Virus record (IMG/VR): IMGVR_UViG_3300021976_000013
Location: 1 to 61,935 of that record
Direction: 5' to 3' (one strand)
Length of the DNA stretch: 61,935 nucleotides
From: a virus
A program made the translations under genes and the position numbers. Below the pieces are notes generated by a model. The model did not search any database, was not told where the DNA came from, and was given only the letters and a program-made list of their open reading frames with translations. Each line of letters starts with the position of its first letter. Within the stretch, counting starts at the first letter, position 1. This document shows, piece after piece, positions 17,787 through 25,382 of the stretch.

Positions 17787-18016
17787 TGGGTAGTGGCGGT
17801 GAGCCGCAAGAGCCAGGCGCGACCCTGATATGGAAGCAAGGGTTCCCGACGGCAACGGACTTCAGCGAAGCGTGTGACACTGCACTGTCAACGGCGCGTG
17901 GGCAGGGGGTCACTGATCCACTCATGCACCCTGGCACCAAGATCGAAACTCAGGCGCATATCGACGCGGGAGAGTACTTGGTCCGGCTCGTGTTCGGGAA
18001 CGCTCCGGAAGAGTAG
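17786..18016 (+). CDS. Small tail-region protein
   Basis: A 76-residue protein coupled to the last tail paralogue (ATG overlaps the stop). It contains WKQGFPTATDF and a C-terminal EYLVRLVFG segment and is acidic overall. It closes the first structural block. No family recognised; a small virion or assembly protein is likely from context. Confidence 0.6.
   Translation: MGSGGEPQEPGATLIWKQGFPTATDFSEACDTALSTARGQGVTDPLMHPGTKIETQAHIDAGEYLVRLVFGNAPEE
17875..17890. repeat. Copy of the dispersed 16-bp palindrome
   Basis: TGACACTGCACTGTCA, one of 20 exact TGAC-N8-GTCA sites, here inside a coding sequence (see findings). Confidence 0.7.
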
Positions 18017-18093
18017 CGTAAAGTAGCGATAGAAACAGCCCTACATGGATCTTGACGAGAGGCTCATGATCGGGCTGACAAGATCAATATACC

Positions 18094-18218
18094 CTCTGAC
18101 CTGGGGAAATCCCTATCTCGGGTAGGGTGGCATACGGGTACCCAACCTAGGGTTGAAGCCCTTAGCGTGGCTCTCAGGGCCGTCTAGGGGCAATCGCCTT
18201 TTCACTACGGAGCGTGAC
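18094..18218 (+). repeat. Dispersed intergenic repeat, copy A
   Basis: This 125-bp element begins with TGACCTG-GGAAAtCCC, continues with CGGGTA and a GGGTTgaaGCCC hairpin, and ends with the shared core CTCAGGGCCGTCTAGGGGCA. Related copies lie at 34233-34347 (+), 42146-42262 (+), 52866-52978 (+), 22227-22330 (-) and 47333-47449 (-). Here it is the leader of the lysis-region gene starting at 18221. The upstream part 18017-18093 holds no gene that I can see. Confidence 0.7.
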
Positions 18219-18220
18219 TT

Positions 18221-18574
18221 ATGAGTGAGTCTCCCGAGACGAATCGGGATGCGTACGCGCGTGGGAAGATCGCGGGGGAGATCGCGGGGGAGATCAGCGC
18301 TCGGCTGGCCGATCATGACCGGCATTTCGCAGCGATCAACGGGCACCTAGGAGATCTTGCGGGAGAATTTCGCGAACTGCGGCTGTTGGTCCAGCAGCTA
18401 AAGGATCAAGCAATCGCTCGGGATGCGATGACGGAGAAATCGCTCTCGAACACAGAAGCGATTCGCTGGCAAGCTGCTAATGATCGCTGGTTTCCGTGGG
18501 CGCGGCTCTTCGCGGTGATCTCGGCTCTTGCGCTGGCTGTTTCGATCATCCTCGCTGTGCAGGGGTTGAACTAG
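18221..18574 (+). CDS. Membrane-anchored coiled-coil protein, lysis region
   Basis: A 117-residue protein: a charged N-terminal part with long helices (residues 10-85, probable coiled coil) and a single C-terminal membrane segment (LFAVISALALAVSIILAV, about 97-114). This single-helix, C-in layout occurs in accessory holin-type proteins near actinophage lysis genes. The next gene overlaps its stop. Confidence 0.6.
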   Translation: MSESPETNRDAYARGKIAGEIAGEISARLADHDRHFAAINGHLGDLAGEFRELRLLVQQLKDQAIARDAMTEKSLSNTEAIRWQAANDRWFPWARLFAVISALALAVSIILAVQGLN

Positions 18575-18870
18575 TGGAGTGGGTCGGTCTTCCTTTTGTC
18601 CAAGGCGGCTTCATGCTGGTCGTGATCGCCTTCGTTCTCGCGATGTTAAGTGGCCGACTCCTGCCACGGTCCTACGTCCAAGCGCTCCGGAAAGGTGATG
18701 AACTGACAGTTGAGCGTCAACGGGAAGAGATCAAGGAGTGGCGCACCGCTTGGATAGCGGCTGATCTTGCCAAGCGGGAGCTTGCCAACCAAGTCGGGGA
18801 GCTGGCCGAAACCGGCAAGATCACTGTCCAACTCCTCCGGGCGGTAACGGAGGATGGACGTCGATCATGA
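18574..18870 (+). CDS. Small membrane protein with cytoplasmic helix
   Basis: A 98-residue protein from GTG 18574, which overlaps the preceding TAG. Residues 11-27 form a membrane helix (FMLVVIAFVLAMLSG); the rest is a charged amphipathic helix. It is probably a holin-associated or regulatory component. It contains palindrome TGACAGTTGAGCGTCA at 18704-18719. Family unknown. Confidence 0.6.
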   Translation: MEWVGLPFVQGGFMLVVIAFVLAMLSGRLLPRSYVQALRKGDELTVERQREEIKEWRTAWIAADLAKRELANQVGELAETGKITVQLLRAVTEDGRRS

Positions 18871-19097
18871 AGTTCTGGCCCTGGTCGAAGTCAGACGATC
18901 TTCATAAGATCATTCCCGAAGACATGGACGAAGCTCGGGAAGCGCGTAAGAAATCAGAACGAGATCTCCATGAGGTCCGAGGACAGCGACACGAAGTAGA
19001 TCGAATCGCTAGCAAGCTTCGCGAGATCCGACAAGAGAATCATCTGGCCGAAATTCTTGAACGCTCGATCAAGCCAAAGGAAGATCCGGATGAGTGA
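18867..19097 (+). CDS. DUF7620-like helical protein, lysis region
   Basis: A 76-residue protein with a hydrophobic MKFWPW start and a long charged helix containing KSERDLHEVRGQRHEV and LREIRQENHLAE. This pattern is common in a small actinophage family found beside holins. The aromatic N-terminus may insert in the membrane interface. It overlaps both neighbours by a few nucleotides. Confidence 0.65.
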   Translation: MKFWPWSKSDDLHKIIPEDMDEAREARKKSERDLHEVRGQRHEVDRIASKLREIRQENHLAEILERSIKPKEDPDE

Positions 19098-19407
19098 CGC
19101 GCTCCTACGAACCGTCGGCGATGTGCTGGTCATCTGGACCTTCGTAGCTTCGCTCGCGTTCGTAGTCTCCTACCACATCACGGCGCGTTGGTGGGAATCA
19201 GCTTTCGGCAAGTCCCTGATGATCTACCAGATCGCGATGACGCTCGTGCTCGGGCTGACCATTCCCCGGATCATCATCGGAGTTGATCACATCGCATTCG
19301 CGACCTTGAGATTCATCGTCTTCGCGGTGGTTCCGCTGGCTCTGACGTGGCGGATCTCTGTGCTGATCAGGGTCCAGCACAAGAGCCGGAAGGACAAGCA
19401 GCCGTAG
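19090..19407 (+). CDS. Three-helix membrane protein, possible holin
   Basis: A 105-residue protein with about three membrane segments (residues ~10-28, 40-60, 68-90) and a basic C-terminus RVQHKSRKDKQP. Topology and position directly upstream of the endolysin fit a holin or antiholin. ATG 19090 lies within the end of the preceding gene. Confidence 0.6.
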   Translation: MSDALLRTVGDVLVIWTFVASLAFVVSYHITARWWESAFGKSLMIYQIAMTLVLGLTIPRIIIGVDHIAFATLRFIVFAVVPLALTWRISVLIRVQHKSRKDKQP

Positions 19408-19420
19408 GCGTACTCTGGAC

Positions 19421-19449
19421 TTGACAACACGACAGACAGGAACAAGATC
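19421..19449 (+). promoter_or_regulatory. Possible endolysin promoter
   Basis: A perfect TTGACA at 19421-19426 is followed, after 17 bp, by AAGATC. The -35 box is ideal but the -10 box is weak. The ATG at 19453 has an AGGAA ribosome-binding site. Confidence 0.35.
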
Positions 19450-19452
19450 TCT

Positions 19453-20286
19453 ATGACGGTCCAGTGGATCACTAGAGCCGATCTTGGGTGGCCGTCCGAG
19501 CCGCGCGGCGGCTGGACGAACACCAACACGAACCTAGGCATGATCGCCCACTATGACGGCTCACGCGGCCTGCTCAGTCGGCACGCGGCGTCGGGGCACG
19601 CGGCGTGTGTGAGTTATTGGGAGGGCGCTCGGAACGCCCACATCAACGGCAACGGCTGGTCCGACATCGGGTATGCCTACTTCGTCTGTCCAGACCGGAA
19701 AGTCTTCGTCGGCCGGGGCTACGGTCACCAGCAGGCGGCCGAGCTTCCGACGTCGGGCAAGCTCCAGAACGGCAACGTCCGCTACATCTCGGTAACCTTC
19801 GGTACCGGGCCGGGCGAACGGCCGACCGATGACCAGCTCAAGGCATGGGCGGATCTTCGCGAGTGGTACCTGACGGAGAAGAACGGGCTACAGACCGTCT
19901 ACGGTCACCGAGACTTCACGTCCACCGACTGTCCGGGCGATGTGATCTTCCACATGACCCGAGATGGAACGCTCAAGGCGACGGCCATTCCGGACGTCAC
20001 GCCTACCCCGGAAGGTGATCTCTTGTCCAGCATGCCCATGCTCAAGGTCGGCGACCGAAGCACGGCCGTGCTCTCGCTTCGCGCTCTGCTCTTTGAGCGC
20101 TGGCTTTCCGCTCGGTGGGCCAACGATTCCACCGGGCTCTACACGTGGCTACGCGAGCAGGCGTTCACTCCGGATCTCCGGGTAGACGTGATCGCATACC
20201 AGAAAGATCGGTTCCCTGACGACTCCTCCCAATGGGATGGAATCGTGGGACCTCTCACATGGGGCAAGTTGCTCCAGGTGGTCTAG
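19453..20286 (+). CDS. Endolysin, N-acetylmuramoyl-L-alanine amidase
   Basis: A 277-residue lysin. Residues ~10-170 form an Amidase_2/PGRP zinc amidase: probable zinc ligands are His33 (MIAHYDG), His152 (YGHRDF) and Cys160 (TDCPGD). Residues ~185-277 resemble a peptidoglycan-binding domain (LKVGDRSTAVLSLRALL, then a IVGPLTWGKLLQ end). It cleaves the amide between MurNAc and the stem peptide and lyses the host together with nearby holin candidates. There is no signal peptide, so holin-dependent release is expected. Confidence 0.92.
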   Translation: MTVQWITRADLGWPSEPRGGWTNTNTNLGMIAHYDGSRGLLSRHAASGHAACVSYWEGARNAHINGNGWSDIGYAYFVCPDRKVFVGRGYGHQQAAELPTSGKLQNGNVRYISVTFGTGPGERPTDDQLKAWADLREWYLTEKNGLQTVYGHRDFTSTDCPGDVIFHMTRDGTLKATAIPDVTPTPEGDLLSSMPMLKVGDRSTAVLSLRALLFERWLSARWANDSTGLYTWLREQAFTPDLRVDVIAYQKDRFPDDSSQWDGIVGPLTWGKLLQVV

Positions 20287-20300
20287 GAAGGATCATCCTC

Positions 20301-20498
20301 ATGTGGCTTGCCACAGTCAAAAAGGCTCTCGCGGGCGCAATCGCGGCCGGGCTCGCTGCGCTCGGCACGTCGGTAGCTGACGGAGTCGTCACCGGTGCTG
20401 AGTGGGGCATCGTGTTCGCGGCCGTAGTCGGCGGATTCGCGGTCGTCTATCTCACCCCGAAGAACACGAACGACTCGACGGCGGGCCGACGGCTCTAG
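20301..20498 (+). CDS. Holin
   Basis: A 65-residue protein right after the endolysin with two predicted membrane helices (ALAGAIAAGLAALGTSVA and WGIVFAAVVGGFAVVYL) joined by a short acidic turn, and a hydrophilic C-terminus. This is the common class II holin layout of actinophages. ATG 20301 has a GGAAGG site. Confidence 0.8.
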   Translation: MWLATVKKALAGAIAAGLAALGTSVADGVVTGAEWGIVFAAVVGGFAVVYLTPKNTNDSTAGRRL

Positions 20499-20502
20499 GG
20501 GT

Positions 20503-20537
20503 TTGTCAGTAGGTCAAGGTCGTGAGATGATCGGTAC
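20503..20537 (+). promoter_or_regulatory. Early promoter with operator, leaderless start
   Basis: TTGTCA (20503-20508), a 17-bp spacer and GATGAT (20526-20531), then 6 nt to ATG 20538. The start lacks a Shine-Dalgarno sequence, so the mRNA is probably leaderless. The -35 box forms one arm of the inverted repeat TTGTC-N5-GTCAAG seen at other promoters in this genome. Confidence 0.65.
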
Positions 20538-20777
20538 ATGACTATGACCCGCATGACTAACGATGAGTTCGGCGACAAGGTGGGTTGCGACTTCACCATG
20601 GCGTCTCGACTCAAGAACGGTCAGCGGCTACCGTCTCGGGAACTTCTGGAGCGGATCGTGGAAGCGTACGATCTTGACGCGAACGAAGCTCTTGCGGCCA
20701 CCCGAGCCGGTAGAGCCGCATTCAAGGAATACCTTCGGGCGAACGTGTTCGAGGCTTCCACACGAACGGACCCCTGA
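20538..20777 (+). CDS. Small HTH regulator
   Basis: A 79-residue helical protein with an XRE-like helix-turn-helix: TNDEFGDKVGCDFTMASRLKNG fits helices 1-3, with an LPSRELLERIVEAY extension. Its own promoter carries the operator-like inverted repeat, so autoregulation is plausible. It is a candidate binder of the genome-wide operator family. It is too short for a classic repressor with dimerisation domain. Confidence 0.65.
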   Translation: MTMTRMTNDEFGDKVGCDFTMASRLKNGQRLPSRELLERIVEAYDLDANEALAATRAGRAAFKEYLRANVFEASTRTDP

Positions 20778-20790
20778 TCCCTTCTAGCTG

Positions 20791-20827
20791 AAACCCCTTC
20801 CGGTTACATGGGGACCGGGAGGGGTTT
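20791..20827 (+). terminator. Rho-independent-type terminator
   Basis: Long inverted repeat AAACCCCTTCCGGT/ACCGGGAGGGGTTT ending in TTTC, after the small HTH gene. Confidence 0.8.
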
Positions 20828-20828
20828 C

Positions 20829-20857
20829 TTGACGTCTGGTCAAGGCAGTGAGATCAT
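20829..20857 (+). promoter_or_regulatory. Promoter with operator for the whiB-like gene
   Basis: TTGACG (20829-20834), a 17-bp spacer and GATCAT (20852-20857). The -35 box lies in the inverted repeat CTTGAC-N5-GTCAAG. A leader of about 27 nt with AGGGAGGG leads to ATG 20891. Confidence 0.6.
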
Positions 20858-20890
20858 ATGAGGAGGTCAACACGAAGGGAGGGTGATCAT

Positions 20891-21439
20891 ATGTCACGCG
20901 CGTTGGTCTTCTATCTCGATCTTCCGAAGGACGACAAGCGGATGCCCGCTTGCCGTGATATGGATCCGGGGATCTTCGTGGGTCCGGACGGCGAGGCCAA
21001 CTCCGATCGCGAATTTCGCGAGACGGAAGCCAAGCTCGTTTGCGTTGGGTGTCCGTTGCGCGAAGAGTGTCTATCGTGGGCTGTAGATCTTAAAGAGGTT
21101 GGGATCTGGGGCGGCACGAACGACGAAGAGCGGAAGGTGATCCGCGACTCGGATCCGAATCGTCCGCTCAGAACGCAGTCTCGCGTTCGACTTGAACGCG
21201 AGCGGACAGCTTGGGTGCTCGCGACCGAAGAGGGACTCACCCGGATCGAGATCGCGAAGCGGCTCGGCGTCACCGAACCGACTGTGTCCGAGTACATGAG
21301 GTCTCAGAAGCGGAAAGTGGATCAGAATGTCCAAGCAGACCAAGATCCAGATCAGGCATCGGCCGACGAAGCGGGACACGAGTCTAGATCTTCGGACTCC
21401 GTCCGGGAGTCGGCGACTGCCGTACTAGGGGCAGCATGA
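20891..21439 (+). CDS. WhiB-family regulator fused to a C-terminal HTH
   Basis: A 182-residue protein. Residues 18-90 are a WhiB domain: Cys21, Cys51, Cys54 and Cys60 (CxxC-x5-C pattern) would hold a 4Fe-4S cluster, and GIWGG at 71-75 is the signature turn. Ordinary WhiB proteins end soon after. Here residues ~103-140 form an extra HTH (LTRIEIAKRLGVTEPTVSEY), and residues 140-182 are acidic and disordered. WhiB proteins bind sigma factor and redirect transcription; phage versions can repress the host whiB. ATG 20891 is preceded by AGGGAGGGTGATCAT. Confidence 0.88.
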   Translation: MSRALVFYLDLPKDDKRMPACRDMDPGIFVGPDGEANSDREFRETEAKLVCVGCPLREECLSWAVDLKEVGIWGGTNDEERKVIRDSDPNRPLRTQSRVRLERERTAWVLATEEGLTRIEIAKRLGVTEPTVSEYMRSQKRKVDQNVQADQDPDQASADEAGHESRSSDSVRESATAVLGAA

Positions 21440-21678
21440 GCAACTTCCATGGGAACGGGAGTGACATCTCGCACGATGAGATCATTCCTCCCAGCAGAGC
21501 CGGTACCAAGATCGGAACTTCTGGTGAGTCGGATTACCCGTTCCTCACCGAAGAAGAGATCATCGAGCGCATGCTTGCTTGGATAGATCATCTCAAGCGG
21601 CACGCGGGTACTATGCGGCTCGGCGTGATCACCGACAAGGAAGAGCAAGATCTCTTGAGCATGCTCTTGGATCTCTGA
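21436..21678 (+). CDS. Small acidic protein of unknown function
   Basis: An 80-residue protein, translationally coupled to the WhiB-like gene by a 4-nt overlap. The N-terminal half is polar, and residues 38-80 form amphipathic helices (FLTEEEIIERMLAWIDHLKRH). The close coupling suggests a partner of the WhiB-like protein. No family recognised. Confidence 0.65.
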   Translation: MSNFHGNGSDISHDEIIPPSRAGTKIGTSGESDYPFLTEEEIIERMLAWIDHLKRHAGTMRLGVITDKEEQDLLSMLLDL

Positions 21679-21728
21679 CTCTTAAGAGCCAAGCGTCCTC
21701 TTGCCTTAGGCGGGGGGACGCTTGCTAT

Positions 21729-21758
21729 TTGACAGGGTGGCAAGCTGTCGAGTACCGT
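21729..21758 (+). promoter_or_regulatory. Operator-type promoter before the lipoprotein gene
   Basis: TTGACA (21729-21734), 18 bp, TACCGT (21753-21758), with the operator half-sites TTTGAC-N5-GGCAAGC. A second -10-like TAGGAT (21798-21803) lies 7 nt before ATG 21811, which has no clear Shine-Dalgarno sequence. Confidence 0.45.
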
Positions 21759-21810
21759 TCGGAGTAAGAAGATCGACTAGCGAAATACCAGGTCAGGTAG
21801 GATAAACCCC

Positions 21811-22185
21811 ATGAAGATCACCCTCACTCTCGCAACGGTCCTGACGGCTCTGGCACTTGCCGGATGTGGCGCTTCCGAGCCCGTCAACGCGGCGCAGACA
21901 AGATCAGTGACCCCCGTCGGTGCCGTGGTCCCGAATGCGTGTCTTCAGGCACTCAACCACGCGGACGACGTCAAGTCGCTGTCCAGTGGTTTCGCTGATC
22001 AAGTCGTCAAAGAGAACACAGCTCTGCACGCGTGGCTGACCGGACAGATCACCGAGACGGAGCTAGCCGACACGCTCGACGGCTACACGACCACCGTTGA
22101 TCAGATAGCCAGCGACATGGGTCCGGCAGTGACTCAGTACAACGCGACCAGCGCGGAATGCCGCAAGCTGTCCAACGCGCGATAG
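21811..22185 (+). CDS. Secreted lipoprotein
   Basis: A 124-residue protein with a lipoprotein signal: basic MK, hydrophobic LATVLTALALAG, and lipobox ALAGC with Cys19. The mature part is helical with one Cys near residue 42 and one near 119, perhaps a disulfide. A surface lipoprotein made from an early-type promoter could act in superinfection exclusion, as known for some phage lipoproteins. That role is inference. Confidence 0.75.
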   Translation: MKITLTLATVLTALALAGCGASEPVNAAQTRSVTPVGAVVPNACLQALNHADDVKSLSSGFADQVVKENTALHAWLTGQITETELADTLDGYTTTVDQIASDMGPAVTQYNATSAECRKLSNAR

Positions 22186-22198
22186 TTCAAGATCTAAC

Positions 22199-22226
22199 AG
22201 CCCTGGTCGGCCGACCAGGGCTTTTT
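22199..22226 (+). terminator. Terminator after the lipoprotein gene
   Basis: Perfect 12-bp hairpin AGCCCTGGTCGG/CCGACCAGGGCT followed by TTTTT. Confidence 0.9.
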
Positions 22227-22330
22227 CATGGGCAGGGTCGGACCCCACATGCCCCTGGACGGCTCTGAGAGCCACGCTAACAAGATCCACCCCCGTCTGG
22301 TCACCCGGCTATCAACCCTGTCGAGATAGA
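22227..22330 (-). repeat. Dispersed intergenic repeat, copy E (inverted)
   Basis: Reading the minus strand, it shares GCTCTATCTCGA-AGGGTTGATAG and the core GCGTGGCTCTCAGAGCCGTC followed by CAGGGGCA with copy F at 42146-42262. The core contains the palindrome GGCTCTGAGAGCC. No gene is visible in 22227-22445. Confidence 0.7.
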
Positions 22331-22386
22331 GCCCTGACGACCCCTTGCAGCGCGATCGTTTTCAGGATGATCAGCTCTTAGCCGCT

Positions 22387-22415
22387 TTGACGTACCGGCA
22401 AGCAGGGTAGAGACT
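22387..22415 (+). promoter_or_regulatory. Operator-type early promoter
   Basis: TTGACG (22387-22392), 17 bp, GAGACT (22410-22415), with half-sites TTTGAC-N5-GGCAAGC. It would drive the genes from 22446. Confidence 0.55.
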
Positions 22416-22445
22416 GGACAAGAGGGCCGAGAGTCGGAGAAGATC

Positions 22446-22685
22446 ATGAAATCAGCCACAGAGGTGTTTGTGTGGGCCTGGTCGGCAGACAAGGGGAACG
22501 AGCGGATAGCCTTCCCCAACGCGACCGAAGCATGGGGGTTCTGCGCGGATCATCCGAACGATTGGATTCGGATCGAGCAGGTCGAAACCACCGTGATCTT
22601 CGACAAGCAAGATCCTCTCGGACTCGATCTAGGTCAGCCAGAACCGATCATCAAGAAAGGGAATCATGGATCAGAACGATCATGA
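22446..22685 (+). CDS. Small protein of unknown function
   Basis: A 79-residue protein with aromatic VFVWAWSADKG start and a mixed alpha/beta pattern. It is first in a three-gene group behind an operator-type promoter. ATG is preceded by AGATC. It overlaps the next gene by 20 nt. No family recognised. Confidence 0.65.
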   Translation: MKSATEVFVWAWSADKGNERIAFPNATEAWGFCADHPNDWIRIEQVETTVIFDKQDPLGLDLGQPEPIIKKGNHGSERS

Positions 22686-23037
22686 GCCGACCGAGCCGGA
22701 GATCGCAGAGTACGACGCGATGGATCCGCACCGAAGGATCTGCTATCACGGGCTGTCCCTCTTCGGCGTCGTCGCAGGCAACGGCCAACACCTGATGGCC
22801 ATGCGGCTCTTCGGCCACCCGTGGGAGCGCGACGAAGATGATCCGGACGTCGGACCAGCCGACGATATCAGCGAATACGTGATGGACGCTCGGGACTGTG
22901 CGGAGCTGATCAACGGGCTCACTCACGGGTACCGGCAGATGGCTGCAGAAGATCGGGCTCGGATCGGCGAGGACAACCCGGAAGCGGCCAAGCTGCTAGA
23001 GATGATCTCCGAGAGCCAGCAAGGCACGCTCAACTGA
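22666..23037 (+). CDS. Acidic protein of unknown function
   Basis: A 123-residue, strongly acidic (Asp/Glu-rich) and mostly helical protein. It contains YHGLSLFGVVAGNGQHLMAM and a C-terminal amphipathic helix. It lies in the same transcription unit as its neighbours. The charge would suit a DNA mimic, but nothing proves this. Confidence 0.65.
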   Translation: MDQNDHEPTEPEIAEYDAMDPHRRICYHGLSLFGVVAGNGQHLMAMRLFGHPWERDEDDPDVGPADDISEYVMDARDCAELINGLTHGYRQMAAEDRARIGEDNPEAAKLLEMISESQQGTLN

Positions 23038-23058
23038 TCTAGAAAGGCGACAACAGCC

Positions 23059-23406
23059 ATGGATCCCATCAAATTGGATCTCATGGACTACCTCAATCAG
23101 CGATCCGTATGGATCAAGGTTGACGGTAATCCGGAAAAGATCTCAGGCATGGAACCGTTGCACCGACGGAACGCGGCGCGATGGATGATCAAGAACGCGA
23201 CCCTACTCTTGATCAACTACCAGTTGGTAGAGATGCGGCGTACGGCGCAATGGGCAGAGTCGGCAGGCAACGGAACGGACCTTCGTCGAACGCTGGCCAA
23301 CATCAGTCGGCCGGAGCAGTGGATCAAGGGCACGACGCTGTTCCTCGCACTCACCGACGGAGATGATCTCGCTTCCGGGTACGCGCTCCCACGAGCGCAC
23401 CAATGA
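23059..23406 (+). CDS. Helical protein of unknown function
   Basis: A 115-residue basic protein (RRNAARWMIKNATLLLINYQLVEMRRT) with a conserved-looking WIKGTTLFLALTDGDDLASGY end. A GAAAGG site precedes ATG 23059. It is last of the rightward group before two terminators that face a leftward operon. Confidence 0.65.
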   Translation: MDPIKLDLMDYLNQRSVWIKVDGNPEKISGMEPLHRRNAARWMIKNATLLLINYQLVEMRRTAQWAESAGNGTDLRRTLANISRPEQWIKGTTLFLALTDGDDLASGYALPRAHQ

Positions 23407-23453
23407 TCAGGTAGGGTTGATCCCGAGGGTGTGATCCCACGGGAGGGAACACG

Positions 23454-23492
23454 AAAGAGCCGATGGAACCGTTTGGGTTCCATCGGCTCTTT
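23454..23492 (+). terminator. Strong terminator
   Basis: 17-bp hairpin AAAGAGCCGATGGAACC/GGTTCCATCGGCTCTTT, ending in TTT on both strands. It is one of two stems in the 225-bp gap between convergent operons. Confidence 0.9.
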
Positions 23493-23572
23493 CCGTTGTA
23501 GTCGGGGCTGTTGCTCAAGTCCCCGCTTGACCCGATGCCACGTCCACCTGACGGAAGCACCGGCGCTTGGTC

Positions 23573-23624
23573 CCGGTCTGATCACCGGCAGTGTCCGCGC
23601 TACGGATACCAGTGATCAGACCGG
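23573..23624. terminator. Bidirectional terminator
   Basis: 13-bp arms CCGGTCTGATCAC/GTGATCAGACCGG around a 26-nt loop, between convergent gene ends. Confidence 0.65.
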
Positions 23625-23631
23625 CTCTTTA

Positions 23632-24216
23632 TCACTCGAAAGGATTGTCATCCTCTTCGGGAGCGTTGTCGTCGGCGGAAGTGTCGGCCGGAAGCTCCGA
23701 TGCCCACGTGGGCGGCTTGTCGGCCGGGTACCAAACCGCTTCGTACACCTTGGGCGCGGTCATGTTCTTGTTCGCTTTCTTGCCGTCCGAGACGTACTTG
23801 ATCGAACCGAACTGGTCGGCGTCGATCTTTCGGATACCAGCGGCTTTGCACGCATCCTTGACAGCGTCCATGAGCGAACCGGGGGCCTTGCGTCCCCTGA
23901 TGAAGATCCGACGCAAGCCGTCATCCTCACCGAATGCACGCTCAGCGTTGCTGACTCCCTCCCACTTGCGGAAGGTGGTCTGAACGGTGAGCACGGGGTC
24001 TAGCGCGGGCTGTGCTGACTTGGTCGTGGTGACCTTGCCATCGTTCCAGTACAGAAGATCCCCCTGCACGTATTTGTTGGCGGTCGCGTCGTACTTGACC
24101 TCTCGCCGATGCTGCGCGGTATGGGTCACGAGCCGGAACCGGACTTCAGTCCCCTTGGTGTCGAAGGACATCGCGGCGGCAGCGGATCCGAAAAGCAGGG
24201 AGTTGGCATCAGCCAT
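23632..24216 (-). CDS. Single-stranded DNA-binding-like protein
   Basis: A 194-residue protein. The N-terminal two thirds look like an OB-type beta barrel with basic strands (VRFRLVTHTAQHRREVKYD), and the last 20 residues are acidic and end DDNPFE. That tip is typical of SSB proteins, which use it to recruit repair and replication partners. Its place downstream of a Cas4/RecB-like nuclease fits replication or recombination. Start 24216 has AGGAG 5 nt before ATG. Confidence 0.65.
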   Translation of the reverse strand: MADANSLLFGSAAAAMSFDTKGTEVRFRLVTHTAQHRREVKYDATANKYVQGDLLYWNDGKVTTTKSAQPALDPVLTVQTTFRKWEGVSNAERAFGEDDGLRRIFIRGRKAPGSLMDAVKDACKAAGIRKIDADQFGSIKYVSDGKKANKNMTAPKVYEAVWYPADKPPTWASELPADTSADDNAPEEDDNPFE

Positions 24217-24251
24217 GATCACTCCTAGTGATCTAGTTGTGGCGTGTTGTG

Positions 24252-24300
24252 GGTCCGGAGAGTGTCGTAACGCTGCGAAACGGTTGGATCACTCTCCGGA
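24252..24300. terminator. Hairpin in the leader of the SSB-like gene
   Basis: 12-bp arms GTCCGGAGAGTG/CACTCTCCGGAC. It lies in a 203-bp gap (24217-24419) between two leftward genes. Near 24399-24413, CTTGACCTACAGGCAATG resembles the operator inverted repeat of the early promoters. Confidence 0.5.
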
Positions 24301-24419
24301 CGATCGAGCCGTCCGATCTTGCATGCCCCGTGGGGTCGGATCGAGCCCTGAATCAAGACCCGCCTACCGGAAGATCTCTAGGTTCCTCCGGGCAACTGCT
24401 TGACCTACAGGCAATGCTA

Positions 24420-25382
24420 TCACCTTGACCGGGGTCGGCGGGTGACGATTCCTTGATCCTTTCTCCATTCCCGGATCTTTACGCTGGCTTTGGCGTACTG
24501 CCAGCCCTTCCGTAGATCTACGTCGATGATCTCGGCCACGCCGGGCTGTGTGGCCGGGGTCCAGATCACCACACCAAGATCCTTGTCTACTTCCGGCATC
24601 TTGATCCATGTCCATGGTTCGGTGGATTGGTCGAGCATGTATTCAGCGTTCGCGTAGCACGCGAGCTGAACAGCAAGCGAGATGTGGCCGAAGTCCATGG
24701 ATGCCTGCGACTTGACGTCACCGATGCGCGGCACGCCATGATCCGTAACGATCCGGTCGAGCCGACCGGCGAGACCGAGCGACGGAATCGCGATCACCCG
24801 CTCGATCATGTTCGGGATCATCTTGATCTGTTCGGCTTTGATCAGCTCAGCGTACGCGTCGATCATGAGGGCGTCATCTTCGGTGATCGTATCCCTGTCG
24901 ATCATGTCTCCGGCGTCGATCACTTCCATCAGGGTGTGGAAGGCAGTGCCGACAGCCGCACCCTCATAACTCCCTGCTCCGTCCATGGCTTGATCAGCGA
25001 TGGCATTGATCAGGTCCTTGGTGCGCTTGGGCATGGGCGTTACCCGATGCTGATCAACGTGCTTGAGCATGCGCTCGGTGATCCCGTCCAGCAGTTCAGG
25101 CTTTCGCTTGATCCCGATCACTACCTGACGTCGCTTCCAAAGATCCAGGAAGTACGTATCGTCAAGCACCTTTCCGACCGTGGTTACCCGTGTCCAAGGC
25201 TGTACGCCACATACGCCGGGTATCGCGGGCAGGTTGGCATACCGTCCCCACCGGTCGTAATGGATCGCCTTAGGGTCCTCTTCAGGGACGTCGTACGCGT
25301 CTCCAAAGGGATTGTCGGACTCGGGAGACTCGGACGGCTTACCGGCCGGACCTAGCGCGGCCGACCCTGTGACTTCGCTCAT
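24420..25382 (-). CDS. PD-(D/E)XK exonuclease, Cas4/RecB-like
   Basis: A 320-residue protein. LAGRLDRIV followed by PRIGDVKSQ gives the D...DxK catalytic core (about residues 205-226), and VQLACYANA about 20 residues later is the RecB-family QxxxY motif. The N-terminus has GVCGVQPWTRVTTVGKVL, as in actinophage Cas4-like nucleases. Probable role is recombination or replication-end processing together with the SSB-like protein. Its ATG overlaps the upstream gene stop (ATGA). Confidence 0.82.
   Translation of the reverse strand: MSEVTGSAALGPAGKPSESPESDNPFGDAYDVPEEDPKAIHYDRWGRYANLPAIPGVCGVQPWTRVTTVGKVLDDTYFLDLWKRRQVVIGIKRKPELLDGITERMLKHVDQHRVTPMPKRTKDLINAIADQAMDGAGSYEGAAVGTAFHTLMEVIDAGDMIDRDTITEDDALMIDAYAELIKAEQIKMIPNMIERVIAIPSLGLAGRLDRIVTDHGVPRIGDVKSQASMDFGHISLAVQLACYANAEYMLDQSTEPWTWIKMPEVDKDLGVVIWTPATQPGVAEIIDVDLRKGWQYAKASVKIREWRKDQGIVTRRPRSR

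Noticed and set aside
23431-25355. Long rightward open frames across 23.4-27.9 kb
   Set aside because: They lie opposite clear leftward genes (SSB-like, nuclease, helicase) and show no protein family features.
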